A stretch of DNA of 23,048 bases from AM-1111 sp046302135 (GCA_046302135.1 JBKCIQ010000030.1:1-23048); one strand, 5' to 3'. Shown: positions 15,717-23,048, numbered from the stretch's first letter. A program made the numbers and translations. The notes: generated by a model from the sequence alone, not told the origin.

Positions 15717-16196
15717 TTACTTATCGTATTTTGATTTGAGTTCAGAAATAGATTCTCTTGCCCAATCAATTATTTTTTTCTTTTTATCATCATCAAGCTT
15801 ACTGTTCGTATGCATTAATTTATAGTAAGTGGGAGGCATCTCATCTTTTTCTGTTTGCTCAATTACTTCGTCTAGCTTATGTATTTTTCTTTTCGGTTTA
15901 TATGAATGAAATTCTGAAAAATTCAACTCTTCTTTTCCTTCTTCAACATGATGAGCCATCCACCATGCTACAGGTTGAATATTTTCATACCAAACAGAAT
16001 TGGTTTTATTACTGTGACAATCAAAACAAGAAGCCTCTAAAATTGATTTTATTTCAGGGGGTGTATTTAGTGATTTCGTGAAGTCATTTTTACCATAAAT
16101 GTATCCGTTATTTTTTTCAGGACGTATAAATTGAATAGCCACAAATAGTAAAATGATAGCAAATAAAATCAACCTTTTTTTACTAAGTTTTTTCAT
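15717..16196 (-). CDS. Membrane-anchored haem-binding (CxxCH) domain protein
   Basis: This 159-residue protein starts with basic residues and one membrane anchor (RLILFAIILLFVAIQF), which places the rest in the periplasm. A single c-type haem attachment motif, Cys57-Phe-Asp-Cys60-His61, is followed by NSVWYENIQPVAWWMAHHVEEGKEELNFSEF. That arrangement matches the 'haem-binding domain' family (Pfam Haem_bd), with extra conserved His residues. The partner and redox role are undefined. An in-frame TTG directly precedes the ATG at 16196; I use the ATG. It starts 16 bases after the glycosyltransferase and lies downstream of hemJ, so one - strand transcript could cover all three. Confidence 0.88.
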   Translation of the reverse strand: MKKLSKKRLILFAIILLFVAIQFIRPEKNNGYIYGKNDFTKSLNTPPEIKSILEASCFDCHSNKTNSVWYENIQPVAWWMAHHVEEGKEELNFSEFHSYKPKRKIHKLDEVIEQTEKDEMPPTYYKLMHTNSKLDDDKKKKIIDWARESISELKSKYDK

Positions 16197-16212
16197 CAAG
16201 TCTTTTTCGATT

Positions 16213-16932
16213 TTATTTTGCTCTTAGAAATCCGTATTTAAGAATGCAATAAATTGCTCGGAATCCGTCTTTCCATCCTATTTTCTTACCCTCTTCATAA
16301 GTTCTCCCATAATATGAAATTCCTACTTCGTAAATTCTTACCTCGGGGTTTCTTGAAATTTTTGCGGTAACCTCCGGCTCAAAACCAAATCTATTTTCTT
16401 TCAGTTTGATTCCCTTAATAACTTCTGCCCTGAACACCTTATAACATGTTTCCATATCGGAAAGGTTGAGGTTGGTGAACATGTTACTCAGAAAGGTGAG
16501 GAATTTATTTCCTATGGTGTGCCAGAAAAATAATATTCTGTGTGGTTTTCCACCCATAAATCTTGAGCCGTATACAACATCTGCAAAACCATCTCGAATC
16601 GGCTTGAGTAAAATGTTGTATTCATTTGGGTCATATTCCAAATCGGCATCTTGAATAATTATTACGTCTCCTGTGGCCAGTTCAATACCCTTTCTTAAGG
16701 CCGCACCCTTTCCCATGTTAACCGGCTGACTAAATAGAGTGATCTTCATTGGGCTGGTAGAAATATATTTTTCTATTGCGTCAATTGTGCCGTCAGTCGA
16801 ACAATCGTTAACAATAATTATTTCTTTTTCTATCTCTTCAAAAAGATTTACGCCATTAATTTTATCTAAAATCAGATGGATAGTCCTGGCCTCATTGTAA
16901 GCAGGAATAACTATGGATAGTTTCTTTAGCAT
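16213..16932 (-). CDS. Family 2 glycosyltransferase, polyprenyl-phosphate type
   Basis: This 239-residue GT-A enzyme has the nucleotide-sugar fold start LSIVIPAYNEARTI, then IIIVNDCSTDGT, NMGKGAALRKGIELATGD and the metal-binding DxD as Asp95-Ala-Asp97 (IIQDADLEYDPNEY). SDMETCYKVFR and RFGFEPEVTAKISR near the C-terminus are typical of the dolichyl/undecaprenyl-phosphate mannosyl- or glucosyltransferase-like group (DPM1-like). It lacks the extra C-terminal membrane spans of some members, so it is probably peripheral. The sugar and acceptor are not readable. The ATG at 16932 lies 13 bases after a TATATTTG element. The haem-binding gene follows in the same direction after 16 bases. Confidence 0.92.
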   Translation of the reverse strand: MLKKLSIVIPAYNEARTIHLILDKINGVNLFEEIEKEIIIVNDCSTDGTIDAIEKYISTSPMKITLFSQPVNMGKGAALRKGIELATGDVIIIQDADLEYDPNEYNILLKPIRDGFADVVYGSRFMGGKPHRILFFWHTIGNKFLTFLSNMFTNLNLSDMETCYKVFRAEVIKGIKLKENRFGFEPEVTAKISRNPEVRIYEVGISYYGRTYEEGKKIGWKDGFRAIYCILKYGFLRAK

Positions 16933-16945
16933 TTAATTGCAAGGA

Positions 16946-16953
16946 CAAATATA
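16946..16953 (-). promoter_or_regulatory. TATATTTG -7 element ahead of the glycosyltransferase gene
   Basis: On the - strand TATATTTG fits TAnnTTTG and ends 13 bases before the ATG at 16932. No TTG is visible at the usual -33 distance. Confidence 0.4.
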
Positions 16954-17016
16954 AGAATATCATTTTTTAGTTGAGGGCGATTTAAAAAGATAAAACCTGA
17001 GGGTTGAATAGTGTTA

Positions 17017-17562
17017 CTATTTTTCTTGATCGTTTTTTTTTCGCTGCTTCTTATATAAGTAGGTAGCCACAATAATGAAACCCACAAGGAAAAACAAACC
17101 AATGGCCAAATACATCCAGTTGGTGCTGTTTTTGATTTCAACCAAAAAAACAACAGCAAATAACACAATTGTTGCAACCTCATTAAATAGCCTTAGTTTG
17201 ATACTGCTGAACCGAAAAACACCCTCGGATTGTTGTTTGTAGATGATGTGACATTGTAGGTGGTACAACAACAGAAGCCCCGCGAAAATAAGTTTTAAAA
17301 TAAACCACGCCTGAAAAATATCATATGGAACATAAACAAACAATAGCCATCCGCCGAAAAAAACCGTTAGTATTCCTGCTGGCCAGGTAATTCCGTACCA
17401 CAATCTTTTTTTCATTATTTGAAATTGTTCTAGTAGTATTTTACGTTCAGGTTCATCCTTATCTTTTGCTTCTGTAGAATAAATGAAAAGCCGCACAATG
17501 TAGAATAATCCGGCAAACCAACAAACCATAAAAATAATATGAAGTGCGAGGATACTGTTCAT
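17017..17562 (-). CDS. hemJ: Protoporphyrinogen IX oxidase, HemJ type
   Basis: HemJ is the membrane enzyme that oxidises protoporphyrinogen IX to protoporphyrin IX late in haem synthesis, in bacteria lacking HemG/HemY. The 181-residue protein has four to five membrane spans. The family signature at the N-terminus is clear (LHIIFMVCWFAGLFYIVRLFIY), with the conserved His at residue 8 and the conserved Lys at residue 90 (WFILKLIFAG). LWYGITWPAGILTVFFGGW also fits. The C-terminal tail (VATYLYKKQRKKNDQEK) is basic and cytoplasmic. The start ATG at 17562 is only seven bases from a TATCTTTG element. The downstream haem-binding c-type protein makes a haem-related grouping plausible, though the glycosyltransferase lies between. 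Confidence 0.9.
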   Translation of the reverse strand: MNSILALHIIFMVCWFAGLFYIVRLFIYSTEAKDKDEPERKILLEQFQIMKKRLWYGITWPAGILTVFFGGWLLFVYVPYDIFQAWFILKLIFAGLLLLYHLQCHIIYKQQSEGVFRFSSIKLRLFNEVATIVLFAVVFLVEIKNSTNWMYLAIGLFFLVGFIIVATYLYKKQRKKNDQEK

Positions 17563-17569
17563 TGGTGGT

Positions 17570-17577
17570 CAAAGATA
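17570..17577 (-). promoter_or_regulatory. TATCTTTG -7 element ahead of hemJ
   Basis: On the - strand TATCTTTG is an exact TAnnTTTG match, ending seven bases before the hemJ ATG. No clear TTG is seen at -33. Use of this site implies a near-leaderless transcript. Confidence 0.45.
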
Positions 17578-17657
17578 AGTAATATCGATTTGTATTAAAG
17601 ATTGAAATGCGCAAAAAACATTGAGCCAATTTCGTATCATTGCAGAAAGAATTAAAA

Positions 17658-18173
17658 ATGAAAGCAAAAACAGCTAAAGAATCATTAACAATAAACACAG
17701 AACACGTTCTGCCGAATGACACAAATCATGTTGGAGGATTGTTTGGTGGAAGATTAATGCAATGGATGGACATTACTACTGCTGTAGCGGCGCATAGACA
17801 CTGTAAAAGGGTTGTAGTAACCGCGGCTGTAAATAATATTTCTTTTGAACATCAAATTAAAGGAGGGAGCATAGTAACATTAGAGGCAAAGGTCTCAAGA
17901 GCTTTTAACACGAGCATGGAGGTATTTGTTGATGTTTTTGTTGAGGATCCAATTACAGGCGAGAGAAAAAAATGTAACCAAGCAATATTTACATTTGTAG
18001 CAGTCGATCAAAATGGCGCGCCTTTACCGGTTCCTGAGTTGATTCCTGAAAGTGAAGAGGAAATTGCCAGATTCGATGGGGCGCTTAGAAGAAGACAACT
18101 GAGTTTAGTTCTTGCAGGAAAAATGAAGCCTGAAGATGCAATCGAGCTAAGGGCAATTTTTGTAAAAGAATAA
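17658..18173 (+). CDS. Acyl-CoA thioesterase (hotdog fold, YciA/BACH type)
   Basis: This 171-residue cytoplasmic enzyme hydrolyses acyl-CoA to free fatty acid and CoA. The family signature is complete: HVLPNDTNHVGGLFGGRLMQWMD (residues ~16-38), with the conserved Asn and Asp38, then VVVTAAVNNISFEHQIKGG and a second strand set through FTFVAVD. The chain-length preference cannot be read. The frame runs back to a TTG at 17640, but the ATG at 17658 fits the family start. A weak -7-like TATCATTG (17635-17642) lies upstream. It is divergent from hemJ, and its stop is two bases from the stop of the convergent YD-repeat-like gene. Confidence 0.93.
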   Translation: MKAKTAKESLTINTEHVLPNDTNHVGGLFGGRLMQWMDITTAVAAHRHCKRVVVTAAVNNISFEHQIKGGSIVTLEAKVSRAFNTSMEVFVDVFVEDPITGERKKCNQAIFTFVAVDQNGAPLPVPELIPESEEEIARFDGALRRRQLSLVLAGKMKPEDAIELRAIFVKE

Positions 18174-18175
18174 AA

Positions 18176-19183
18176 TTATTCAGGTTTTCGGAACTCATAA
18201 ATGATTTTGGTGATCCTCATGGATTTTTCTGAGTGATTTCTTATTACAAAAGACGTAACCAGATTATTGTTTTCATCAAAAATATAGCTTCTTTCATTCA
18301 GCAATACTCCGTTCATGTATTGTCTTTCCCAGGTTATATTTCCTCGGTTGTCGTATTCAAAAGTATCGCGAATGGCCTGAGTTCCGTCTGCGTTTGATTC
18401 AAAGGTTTTTTGTATCAATTGCCCGAAATCATCATACCAAAAGCGTGTTTTTTGCGAAACCCAAGTTACAGTAAAATTTTCAGTCATGTCAACTATTTTG
18501 TTTTTATCATTCATGTTGATTATCACTTCTCTGAAAACACGACCTTCATCATTAAGGCATTTCTTTTTTATCTGTCTGTTTCCTGTTTTTTGATATTCGA
18601 ATTTTTCATCTGAAATAATATTCTGAACTCCCAAGGTAAAAATGTTACTACCGTGGGTCAGATTGGTTTCCTTGCATCTTAGATCCCGGGTTAGCCTACC
18701 ATCGATATCATATTCGTAATATGTACCCTCATAAAAATTTCCATCATTATATCTGCTTAATTTTAACCTGCCTGCATCATCATAGTAAAAGCGGGTAGAT
18801 ACGGTGTCATATTCGAAAATCTTCTCATGTTTTGTGTAACCGGCAGTTCTATATCTTTTTCTTTTCACGGGCGGAATGTAGGTTTCCTTTATCATTTGTC
18901 CCGCTACTTCTGTGTAATAAAATTTCTGCAACAATCCATCTTTACTAAATTCATATTTCTCTATTAAGCCTTCATCTTTACCGGCCTGGTAATCTTTTTT
19001 ATCCAAAATATCAAACGTAATTCCTTTTATGTTATTTTTTTTTATCCATTCTTTGTTGAAATTCGGATAACGATCGAAAGAGCCTGTAGTTGAGGGAAGA
19101 ATTAATTGTGCCGTCAAAGAAAAGTGAATGTTTGTAATTACAGCGAATGCAATAAAAAAGTATTTGATATTGAGCTTTTTCAA
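18176..19183 (-). CDS. Exported YD/RHS-repeat-like protein with TTG start
   Basis: This 335-residue exported protein has a signal peptide (MKKLNIKYFFIAFAVITNIHFSLTAQ). From residue ~75 on it carries degenerate ~20-residue YD-type repeats: FYYDDAGRLKLSRYNDG, YYEYDIDGRLTRDLR, FWYDDFGQLIQKTF, FEYDNRGNITWERQY and YIFDENNNLVTSF. These resemble RHS/YD or wapA-type repeats, but the protein is short and has no RHS core box or toxin domain, so a toxin role is not supported. No T9SS sorting domain or lipobox is seen. The signal peptide begins at TTG 19183. There is no ATG upstream before an in-frame TAA 15 bases away, and none soon enough downstream, so TTG is the likely start. The downstream neighbour is convergent, two bases away. 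Confidence 0.75.
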   Translation of the reverse strand: MKKLNIKYFFIAFAVITNIHFSLTAQLILPSTTGSFDRYPNFNKEWIKKNNIKGITFDILDKKDYQAGKDEGLIEKYEFSKDGLLQKFYYTEVAGQMIKETYIPPVKRKRYRTAGYTKHEKIFEYDTVSTRFYYDDAGRLKLSRYNDGNFYEGTYYEYDIDGRLTRDLRCKETNLTHGSNIFTLGVQNIISDEKFEYQKTGNRQIKKKCLNDEGRVFREVIINMNDKNKIVDMTENFTVTWVSQKTRFWYDDFGQLIQKTFESNADGTQAIRDTFEYDNRGNITWERQYMNGVLLNERSYIFDENNNLVTSFVIRNHSEKSMRITKIIYEFRKPE

Positions 19184-19212
19184 AAAGATAATTCTTTAGG
19201 TGTATAATATTA

Positions 19213-19220
19213 CAAATTTA
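19213..19220 (-). promoter_or_regulatory. TAAATTTG -7 element ahead of the YD-repeat-like gene
   Basis: On the - strand TAAATTTG lies in the 39-base gap after the DUF255 gene, 29 bases before the TTG start at 19183. No TTG at the standard -33 distance was seen. Confidence 0.45.
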
Positions 19221-19222
19221 CT

Positions 19223-21250
19223 TTATTCATCAATTAGTTGAATCGCTTCACTTACTGCCTCTGCAGGAGCATTGCAACTTTGATTTCTACAAACATAAAT
19301 TAAAGATTTATTAAGTTGGAATCTGTTTTTGAAAAATGGCGAAAAATTTTCACTCTCACTGTAACCGACGAGAATATTCGGGCGATAATTCTGTAATAAT
19401 TCCAAATATTTTTGTTCCGATTTCGTTCCACAGAGCACAACCTCAATTGAATTTGAAATTATTTTCATAAGTAGTATACCCCAATTTGAGTAGGCGGATA
19501 TGTAAGGTGAAATCTCATGAATTACATTATTCAGCATTTTTTCCGCGCATTTTTTGTAGTAATTGTTTCCTGTTAACTGAAATAGAGAATAAAGGTTTCC
19601 TGCCATAACAGAGTTGGAGGAAGGGATTACATTATCCATTATTTCAAATTTTCTAACAATAAGAGCATCGTCATCTGACGAGGTAAAATAAAACATTCCG
19701 GAAACCTCATCATAAAATTTATCCAATGCGAAATTCATCAAAGACACAGCTAAGTCAATGTATTCCGGTCCGGCGTCAATCAGGTAAACATTTATTGCCG
19801 CATCAATAGCAAAAGCATAATCCTCCAAAAAACCATTGATATAAGATTGATTATTTTTTCTTGAATGAAACAGTCCACCGTTCTTATTTTCAAACGCAGA
19901 AATAAAAAACTTTAGGGACGATAATGCTTTCTCTTTATATATATTTTTTCCAAATGAATTGTATGCGTCGCAGTATGCCTTTATCATCATTGCATTCCAG
20001 GAGGCCAAAATCTTGTCATCCAATCCGGGCCTTGTTCGCTTATTTCTAATATCAAGCAAAAGTGTTTTCCAACCTGCAACTTTTTCGCTCAGTGTATCAA
20101 TCGTAATGTTGTATCTAGATGCGATTAATTGTAGTGGTTCTGAAATCAGCAATATATATTTTTCATCTTCCCAATACCCTGTTTCGTTTATTGAAAACAC
20201 TGACGTGAAAATTTCAAAATCCTCTTTTCCAATAATTTTTTCGAGCTCAATTTTTTCCCAAACGTAAAATTTTCCTTCTTCACCTTCGCTGTCTGCATCA
20301 AGTGCAGAAAAAAATCCACCTGTTGTGAAGGAAAGTTCATTTTCTATAAACCGTATGGTCTCCTCAGCCACGTCCTTATATAAATCTTTCTTGTATGCTC
20401 TATAAGCTTCGGCGTACAAAGAAATCAGCTGTGCATTATCGTACAACATTTTTTCAAAGTGAGGGACCTTCCAATCCATATCTGTAGAATACCTGGCAAA
20501 TCCTCCACCTGCCTGATCGTATATTCCCCCGTTCGCCATTGACAAAAGGGTAGTGTTCACAAAGCTTTCTAATTTAATATTATCCGTCATGCGGGAGTAC
20601 CGCATTAAAAATAACCAGTTATTTGGCATAGGGAATTTAGGGGCTCGTTTTGTGCCACCTTTTTCGTAATCAAAGCTTTGCTCCCATTTTATTACGGCCT
20701 GATTAAGAATTTCTATACTGAAGTTTTTATCCTGCTCATTTAACTCCTGTCTTTCCAGATGCTTTATGCCTTGTGTGAGTTCATCTGCATACTCCTCAGC
20801 CTTGGAAGGGTTGCTTTTCCAGATGTTAGCTAAGTTAAATAAGATGTTGGCCCAATCTTTTTTTGGGAAATAAGTCCCGCCATATAGAGGTCTTCCATCA
20901 GGTAATGCAATACAGTTTAGTGGCCAACCTCCATGTCCTGTCATGATCTGTACAGCACTCATATAAACCTGATCAATATCCGGCCTTTCCTCTCTATCAA
21001 CTTTGATTGAAATAAAATTTTCATTCATAATGGTCGCTATGTATTCGTCCTGAAAGCTTTCGTGCTCCATTACGTGACACCAATGGCATGCAGAATATCC
21101 AACACTTATGATAATGAGTTTATTTTCGTGTTTAGCTTTTTGTAAAGAATCTTTATTCCACGCCACCCAATTCACAGGATTATGCGCATGTTGCAAAAGA
21201 TATGGACTTTTCTCCTTTATTAAAGCATTTGTAAATTTTTCTTTTTCCAT
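19223..21250 (-). CDS. Thioredoxin-domain protein of the DUF255 / YyaL (SPATA20) family
   Basis: This 675-residue cytoplasmic protein is of the usual family length. The N-terminal ~165 residues are the DUF255 thioredoxin-like domain, with the hallmark NPVNWVAW and the motif Cys55-His-Trp-Cys58-His (GYSACHWCHVMEHESF), then VDREERPDIDQVYM and GHGGWPLNCIALPDGRPLYGGTYFP. Residues ~190-610 match an (alpha/alpha)6-barrel of the six-hairpin glycosidase/epimerase type, including GGIYDQAGGGFARYS, DWKVPHFEKMLYDNAQL and GGFFSALDADSEGEEGKFYVW. A CxxxxC pair is found near the end (VCRNQSCNAPAEA). The family is conserved from bacteria to humans but its reaction is unproven; a redox-linked or sugar-related role is inferred from the folds. 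The ATG at 21250 directly abuts a 7-2-7 palindrome. Confidence 0.92.
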   Translation of the reverse strand: MEKEKFTNALIKEKSPYLLQHAHNPVNWVAWNKDSLQKAKHENKLIIISVGYSACHWCHVMEHESFQDEYIATIMNENFISIKVDREERPDIDQVYMSAVQIMTGHGGWPLNCIALPDGRPLYGGTYFPKKDWANILFNLANIWKSNPSKAEEYADELTQGIKHLERQELNEQDKNFSIEILNQAVIKWEQSFDYEKGGTKRAPKFPMPNNWLFLMRYSRMTDNIKLESFVNTTLLSMANGGIYDQAGGGFARYSTDMDWKVPHFEKMLYDNAQLISLYAEAYRAYKKDLYKDVAEETIRFIENELSFTTGGFFSALDADSEGEEGKFYVWEKIELEKIIGKEDFEIFTSVFSINETGYWEDEKYILLISEPLQLIASRYNITIDTLSEKVAGWKTLLLDIRNKRTRPGLDDKILASWNAMMIKAYCDAYNSFGKNIYKEKALSSLKFFISAFENKNGGLFHSRKNNQSYINGFLEDYAFAIDAAINVYLIDAGPEYIDLAVSLMNFALDKFYDEVSGMFYFTSSDDDALIVRKFEIMDNVIPSSNSVMAGNLYSLFQLTGNNYYKKCAEKMLNNVIHEISPYISAYSNWGILLMKIISNSIEVVLCGTKSEQKYLELLQNYRPNILVGYSESENFSPFFKNRFQLNKSLIYVCRNQSCNAPAEAVSEAIQLIDE

Positions 21251-21266
21251 TGCTTAAAATTAAGCA
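21251..21266. promoter_or_regulatory. Palindrome abutting the DUF255 gene start
   Basis: TGCTTAA (21251-21257), AA, TTAAGCA (21260-21266) is a perfect 7-bp-arm palindrome immediately upstream of the ATG. It could be an operator or a small hairpin hiding the start; the sequence does not say which. An AT-rich chance palindrome is possible. Confidence 0.3.
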
Positions 21267-21285
21267 CTTCAAAACGAAGCAAAAG

Positions 21286-21315
21286 AAAATCCCGGCAAAA
21301 ATTTACCGGGATTTT
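21286..21315 (-). terminator. Intrinsic terminator after the GEVED-repeat T9SS gene
   Basis: AAAATCCCGG (21286-21295), a 10-base loop and CCGGGATTTT (21306-21315) form a perfect 10-bp stem. On the - strand it ends in TTTTCTTTT. It begins 22 bases beyond the stop of the gene ending at 21338 and separates it from the DUF255 gene. Confidence 0.85.
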
Positions 21316-21337
21316 AAAATATTAGTTGTTTAAACAA

Positions 21338-23048
21338 TTACTGAATCACAATCTTACGTACTGAATTAGTATTGGAGGACTTAAGTTTGACGAAATAAAT
21401 TCCTTTTGAAAGTTGTGAAAGATTTAGGGTTTTTTGCACATTCCCCATTGGAATGTTATTATAGGATTCACTAAAAACCTCTTGTCCGTTAATGTTGCAT
21501 ACTTTCAAGGTAATATGACCTGTCGTGTTAAGGCTGGTTGCCCAATTGAAAATTCCATCGTTGCTCGGATTTGGAAATACATACAACTGGCCTTGAGTTT
21601 CATTGGCATTTAAGCCAAGCGGCGTAGTTAAGTTTACCAGATAATCTTCTGTTTCTCCAGAACCGAAAGTGAGGCAGGCAGAAGTTGAGTCAAGTGCTCC
21701 TGCTGTTGATCTGGTTCTAATTCTCATTCCCGTTAACCCTAATCCAACATTAAACGGAACCTGGAATGATTTAATGTTTACCACTCCTGCTGTTGAGGTA
21801 GTGCAAATCTGGGTACCTTCTATTGGTTCAAATATCCCATTTTGATTATAATCAATCCACATTTCACATTTAGCCGCGCCTTGCAATAATACGTAAATGT
21901 TATATGTCGCTCCCCAAACTAAATCCCCTGTCGTGTTTCCTGTTGCAGAGTATTGTGTATAAAATGAAGGCGAGCAACCTGTTAATCCGTTAGCAAGTGT
22001 TGTCATGTCTATTGCAACAGAATCGATGGTGGTTCCGGGTGTGTTTACACATCCTCCACCTATTCCCGTTACACAGTAGCAATTGTAAAATGGCTTGATT
22101 GTTACTCCGACTGTTGTGGATGTGTCTGACTGATTGTTGCATGTTACAACACAGGCGTACAGTGTGCTCGAACTCGGAGTATTGTTTAACGTGGGATTGT
22201 TTGCCCCTGTTATGTTGTTCCAGCTGGCACCACCATCAGTTGATGATATCCATTGAATTGCAGTTCCAAGGCCGGAAGTATATCCGCTTAACGTTACTAC
22301 AACCGAATTTCCCGGGCAAACCGTGTCATTATTAATAGAGGTAACTCCTGCGTTTGGGGGAGATATACAGTTTTGTGCAGGATTAATGGTAATCAGATAA
22401 TCTTCAGTTTCTCCTGTTCCAAAGGTTGTGCAGGCTGTCGTAGAATCGTTAGCACCATTTGCGGCCCTGGATCGTATTCTCATACCGGTAAGGCCGGTCA
22501 TTGCGCCCAATGGAATATTTACTTGAGAGTTTATTATTGCATTGGCCGTTGAGGTTAGGCATAATTGTGTCCACTCTGCAGGCTCAAATACACCGTTATG
22601 ATTGTAATCAATCCAAAGTGATGATTTTACATTTCCCGTGTAACGTGTATAAAATTGATATGACTGCCCCTGTATCAAAGTTGTAGTCGTGTTTCCTGAA
22701 TCAGGGTATGCGGTGTAAAATCCGGCTGAACAACCTGTAAGTCCGTTGGACAAAGTTGTTCCTCCAATGGCTACTGAATCAATGGCAGTTGCTTGCGTAG
22801 CACATCCTCCGCCTATGCCTGTAACGCAGTAGCAATTGTAGAATGGATTTACATTCACTAAAACAGAAGCAGATGTATCAGATTGTCCTGAACAGGTAAC
22901 TATGCAAGCGAAGTATGTTGCAGAAGATACAGGTGTTGAATAAGAGGGATTGGTTGCACCATTAATAACCGACCAATTTGAACCAGTTGCAGATGAGATC
23001 CACTGATAGGATAAACCTGTTCCTGTGGTTGATCCATTGAGAGATAAG
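21338..23048 (-). CDS. Modular Ig-like/GEVED-repeat protein with T9SS type A sorting domain (5' end outside window)
   Basis: The frame is open to the window edge: 569 residues are visible and no start is seen. The GTG at 22858 is internal, since the domain continues upstream. Two copies of one module are present. Each has an Ig-like part (QWISS, SSxTxYxCxVTC, QSDTS), then FYNCYCVTGIGGGC, then a GEVED domain (WIDYNxNGxFEPxE, GMRIRxR, FGxGETEDYL). GEVED domains are common in secreted adhesins and peptidases of Bacteroidota. The last ~75 residues (VFPNPSNDGIFNWAT, VCNINGQEVFSES, LSKGIYFVKL, VRKIVIQ) are a type A sorting signal. No catalytic domain is seen in the visible part; one could lie upstream, since such repeats often follow one. 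A strong terminator follows. Confidence 0.9.
   Translation of the reverse strand, partial: LSLNGSTTGTGLSYQWISSATGSNWSVINGATNPSYSTPVSSATYFACIVTCSGQSDTSASVLVNVNPFYNCYCVTGIGGGCATQATAIDSVAIGGTTLSNGLTGCSAGFYTAYPDSGNTTTTLIQGQSYQFYTRYTGNVKSSLWIDYNHNGVFEPAEWTQLCLTSTANAIINSQVNIPLGAMTGLTGMRIRSRAANGANDSTTACTTFGTGETEDYLITINPAQNCISPPNAGVTSINNDTVCPGNSVVVTLSGYTSGLGTAIQWISSTDGGASWNNITGANNPTLNNTPSSSTLYACVVTCNNQSDTSTTVGVTIKPFYNCYCVTGIGGGCVNTPGTTIDSVAIDMTTLANGLTGCSPSFYTQYSATGNTTGDLVWGATYNIYVLLQGAAKCEMWIDYNQNGIFEPIEGTQICTTSTAGVVNIKSFQVPFNVGLGLTGMRIRTRSTAGALDSTSACLTFGSGETEDYLVNLTTPLGLNANETQGQLYVFPNPSNDGIFNWATSLNTTGHITLKVCNINGQEVFSESYNNIPMGNVQKTLNLSQLSKGIYFVKLKSSNTNSVRKIVIQ
21630..23048 (-). repeat. Repeated ~750-756 bp Ig-like + GEVED coding module
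   Basis: Matching anchors are offset by 753 bp (22831 against 22078, both encoding the NCYC segment), about 750 bp in the Ig-like part and 756 bp at the GETEDYL segment. The copies differ by whole codons, so the frame is kept. The similarity is clear in both DNA and protein but not near-identical, so the duplication is not very recent. Confidence 0.8.

Noticed and set aside
18176..19183. RHS-type toxin
   Set aside because: YD-like repeats are present, but the protein is only 335 residues, with no RHS core motif, no variable toxic C-terminus and no immunity gene beside it.
1..23048. CRISPR array, tRNA/rRNA genes, insertion sequences, phage or defence systems
   Set aside because: I looked on both strands and in all gaps and saw no spaced direct repeats, cloverleaf-like sequences, transposase or integrase motifs, or defence gene signatures.

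Overview
This window reads as an ordinary, gene-dense chromosomal segment of a member of the Bacteroidota. The evidence is the set of secreted proteins: one ends in a gliding-motility-associated (type B) and three in a type A C-terminal sorting domain of the type IX secretion system (T9SS). In addition, the Bacteroidota-type -7 promoter element TAnnTTTG lies ahead of many genes, there is almost no Shine-Dalgarno signal, and the DNA is AT-rich. The genus cannot be fixed from the sequence alone; a free-living flavobacterium-like lineage is an inference.

Left part (1-5263): a translation and RNA block on the + strand. It holds the 3' end of metG, an RluB-type pseudouridine synthase with a long Arg/Gly/Asp-rich repeat tail at its N-terminus, pheS, a small TPR protein, a MarC-family membrane protein and rnhA. 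pheS to rnhA are spaced by 3-26 bases and probably form an operon. rnhA meets ybeY head-on with a 7-base overlap.

Middle (5270-13600): a large PKD-repeat T9SS type B protein (-) sits just upstream of ybeY. A divergent NHL-repeat T9SS protein (+) follows, separated by an intergenic region with a 7-7-7 inverted repeat. Then come kynureninase and a patch of very AT-rich, poorly conserved genes: an unrecognised exported protein with a barrel-like C-terminus, a decayed exported-protein gene, and a FISUMP-domain protein. A well-composed AhpD-like/carboxymuconolactone decarboxylase gene lies inside this patch. A bidirectional terminator at 13725-13750 closes it.

Right part (13774-23048): mostly - strand. 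It contains a T9SS type A protein, then hemJ, a family 2 glycosyltransferase and a CxxCH haem-binding protein in one direction. An acyl-CoA thioesterase (+) is followed by a YD-repeat-like exported protein that probably starts at TTG, a DUF255/YyaL-type thioredoxin-domain protein, and the 3' portion of a modular GEVED/Ig-like T9SS protein that runs off the window end.

I see no rRNA, tRNA, CRISPR array, insertion sequence, integrase, prophage, toxin-antitoxin or recognisable defence system. The points most worth a second look are the near-leaderless promoter architecture, the inverted repeat at 7646-7666, the decayed gene at 12440-12977, the unknown 298-residue protein, and the in-frame repeat expansion in the pseudouridine synthase.
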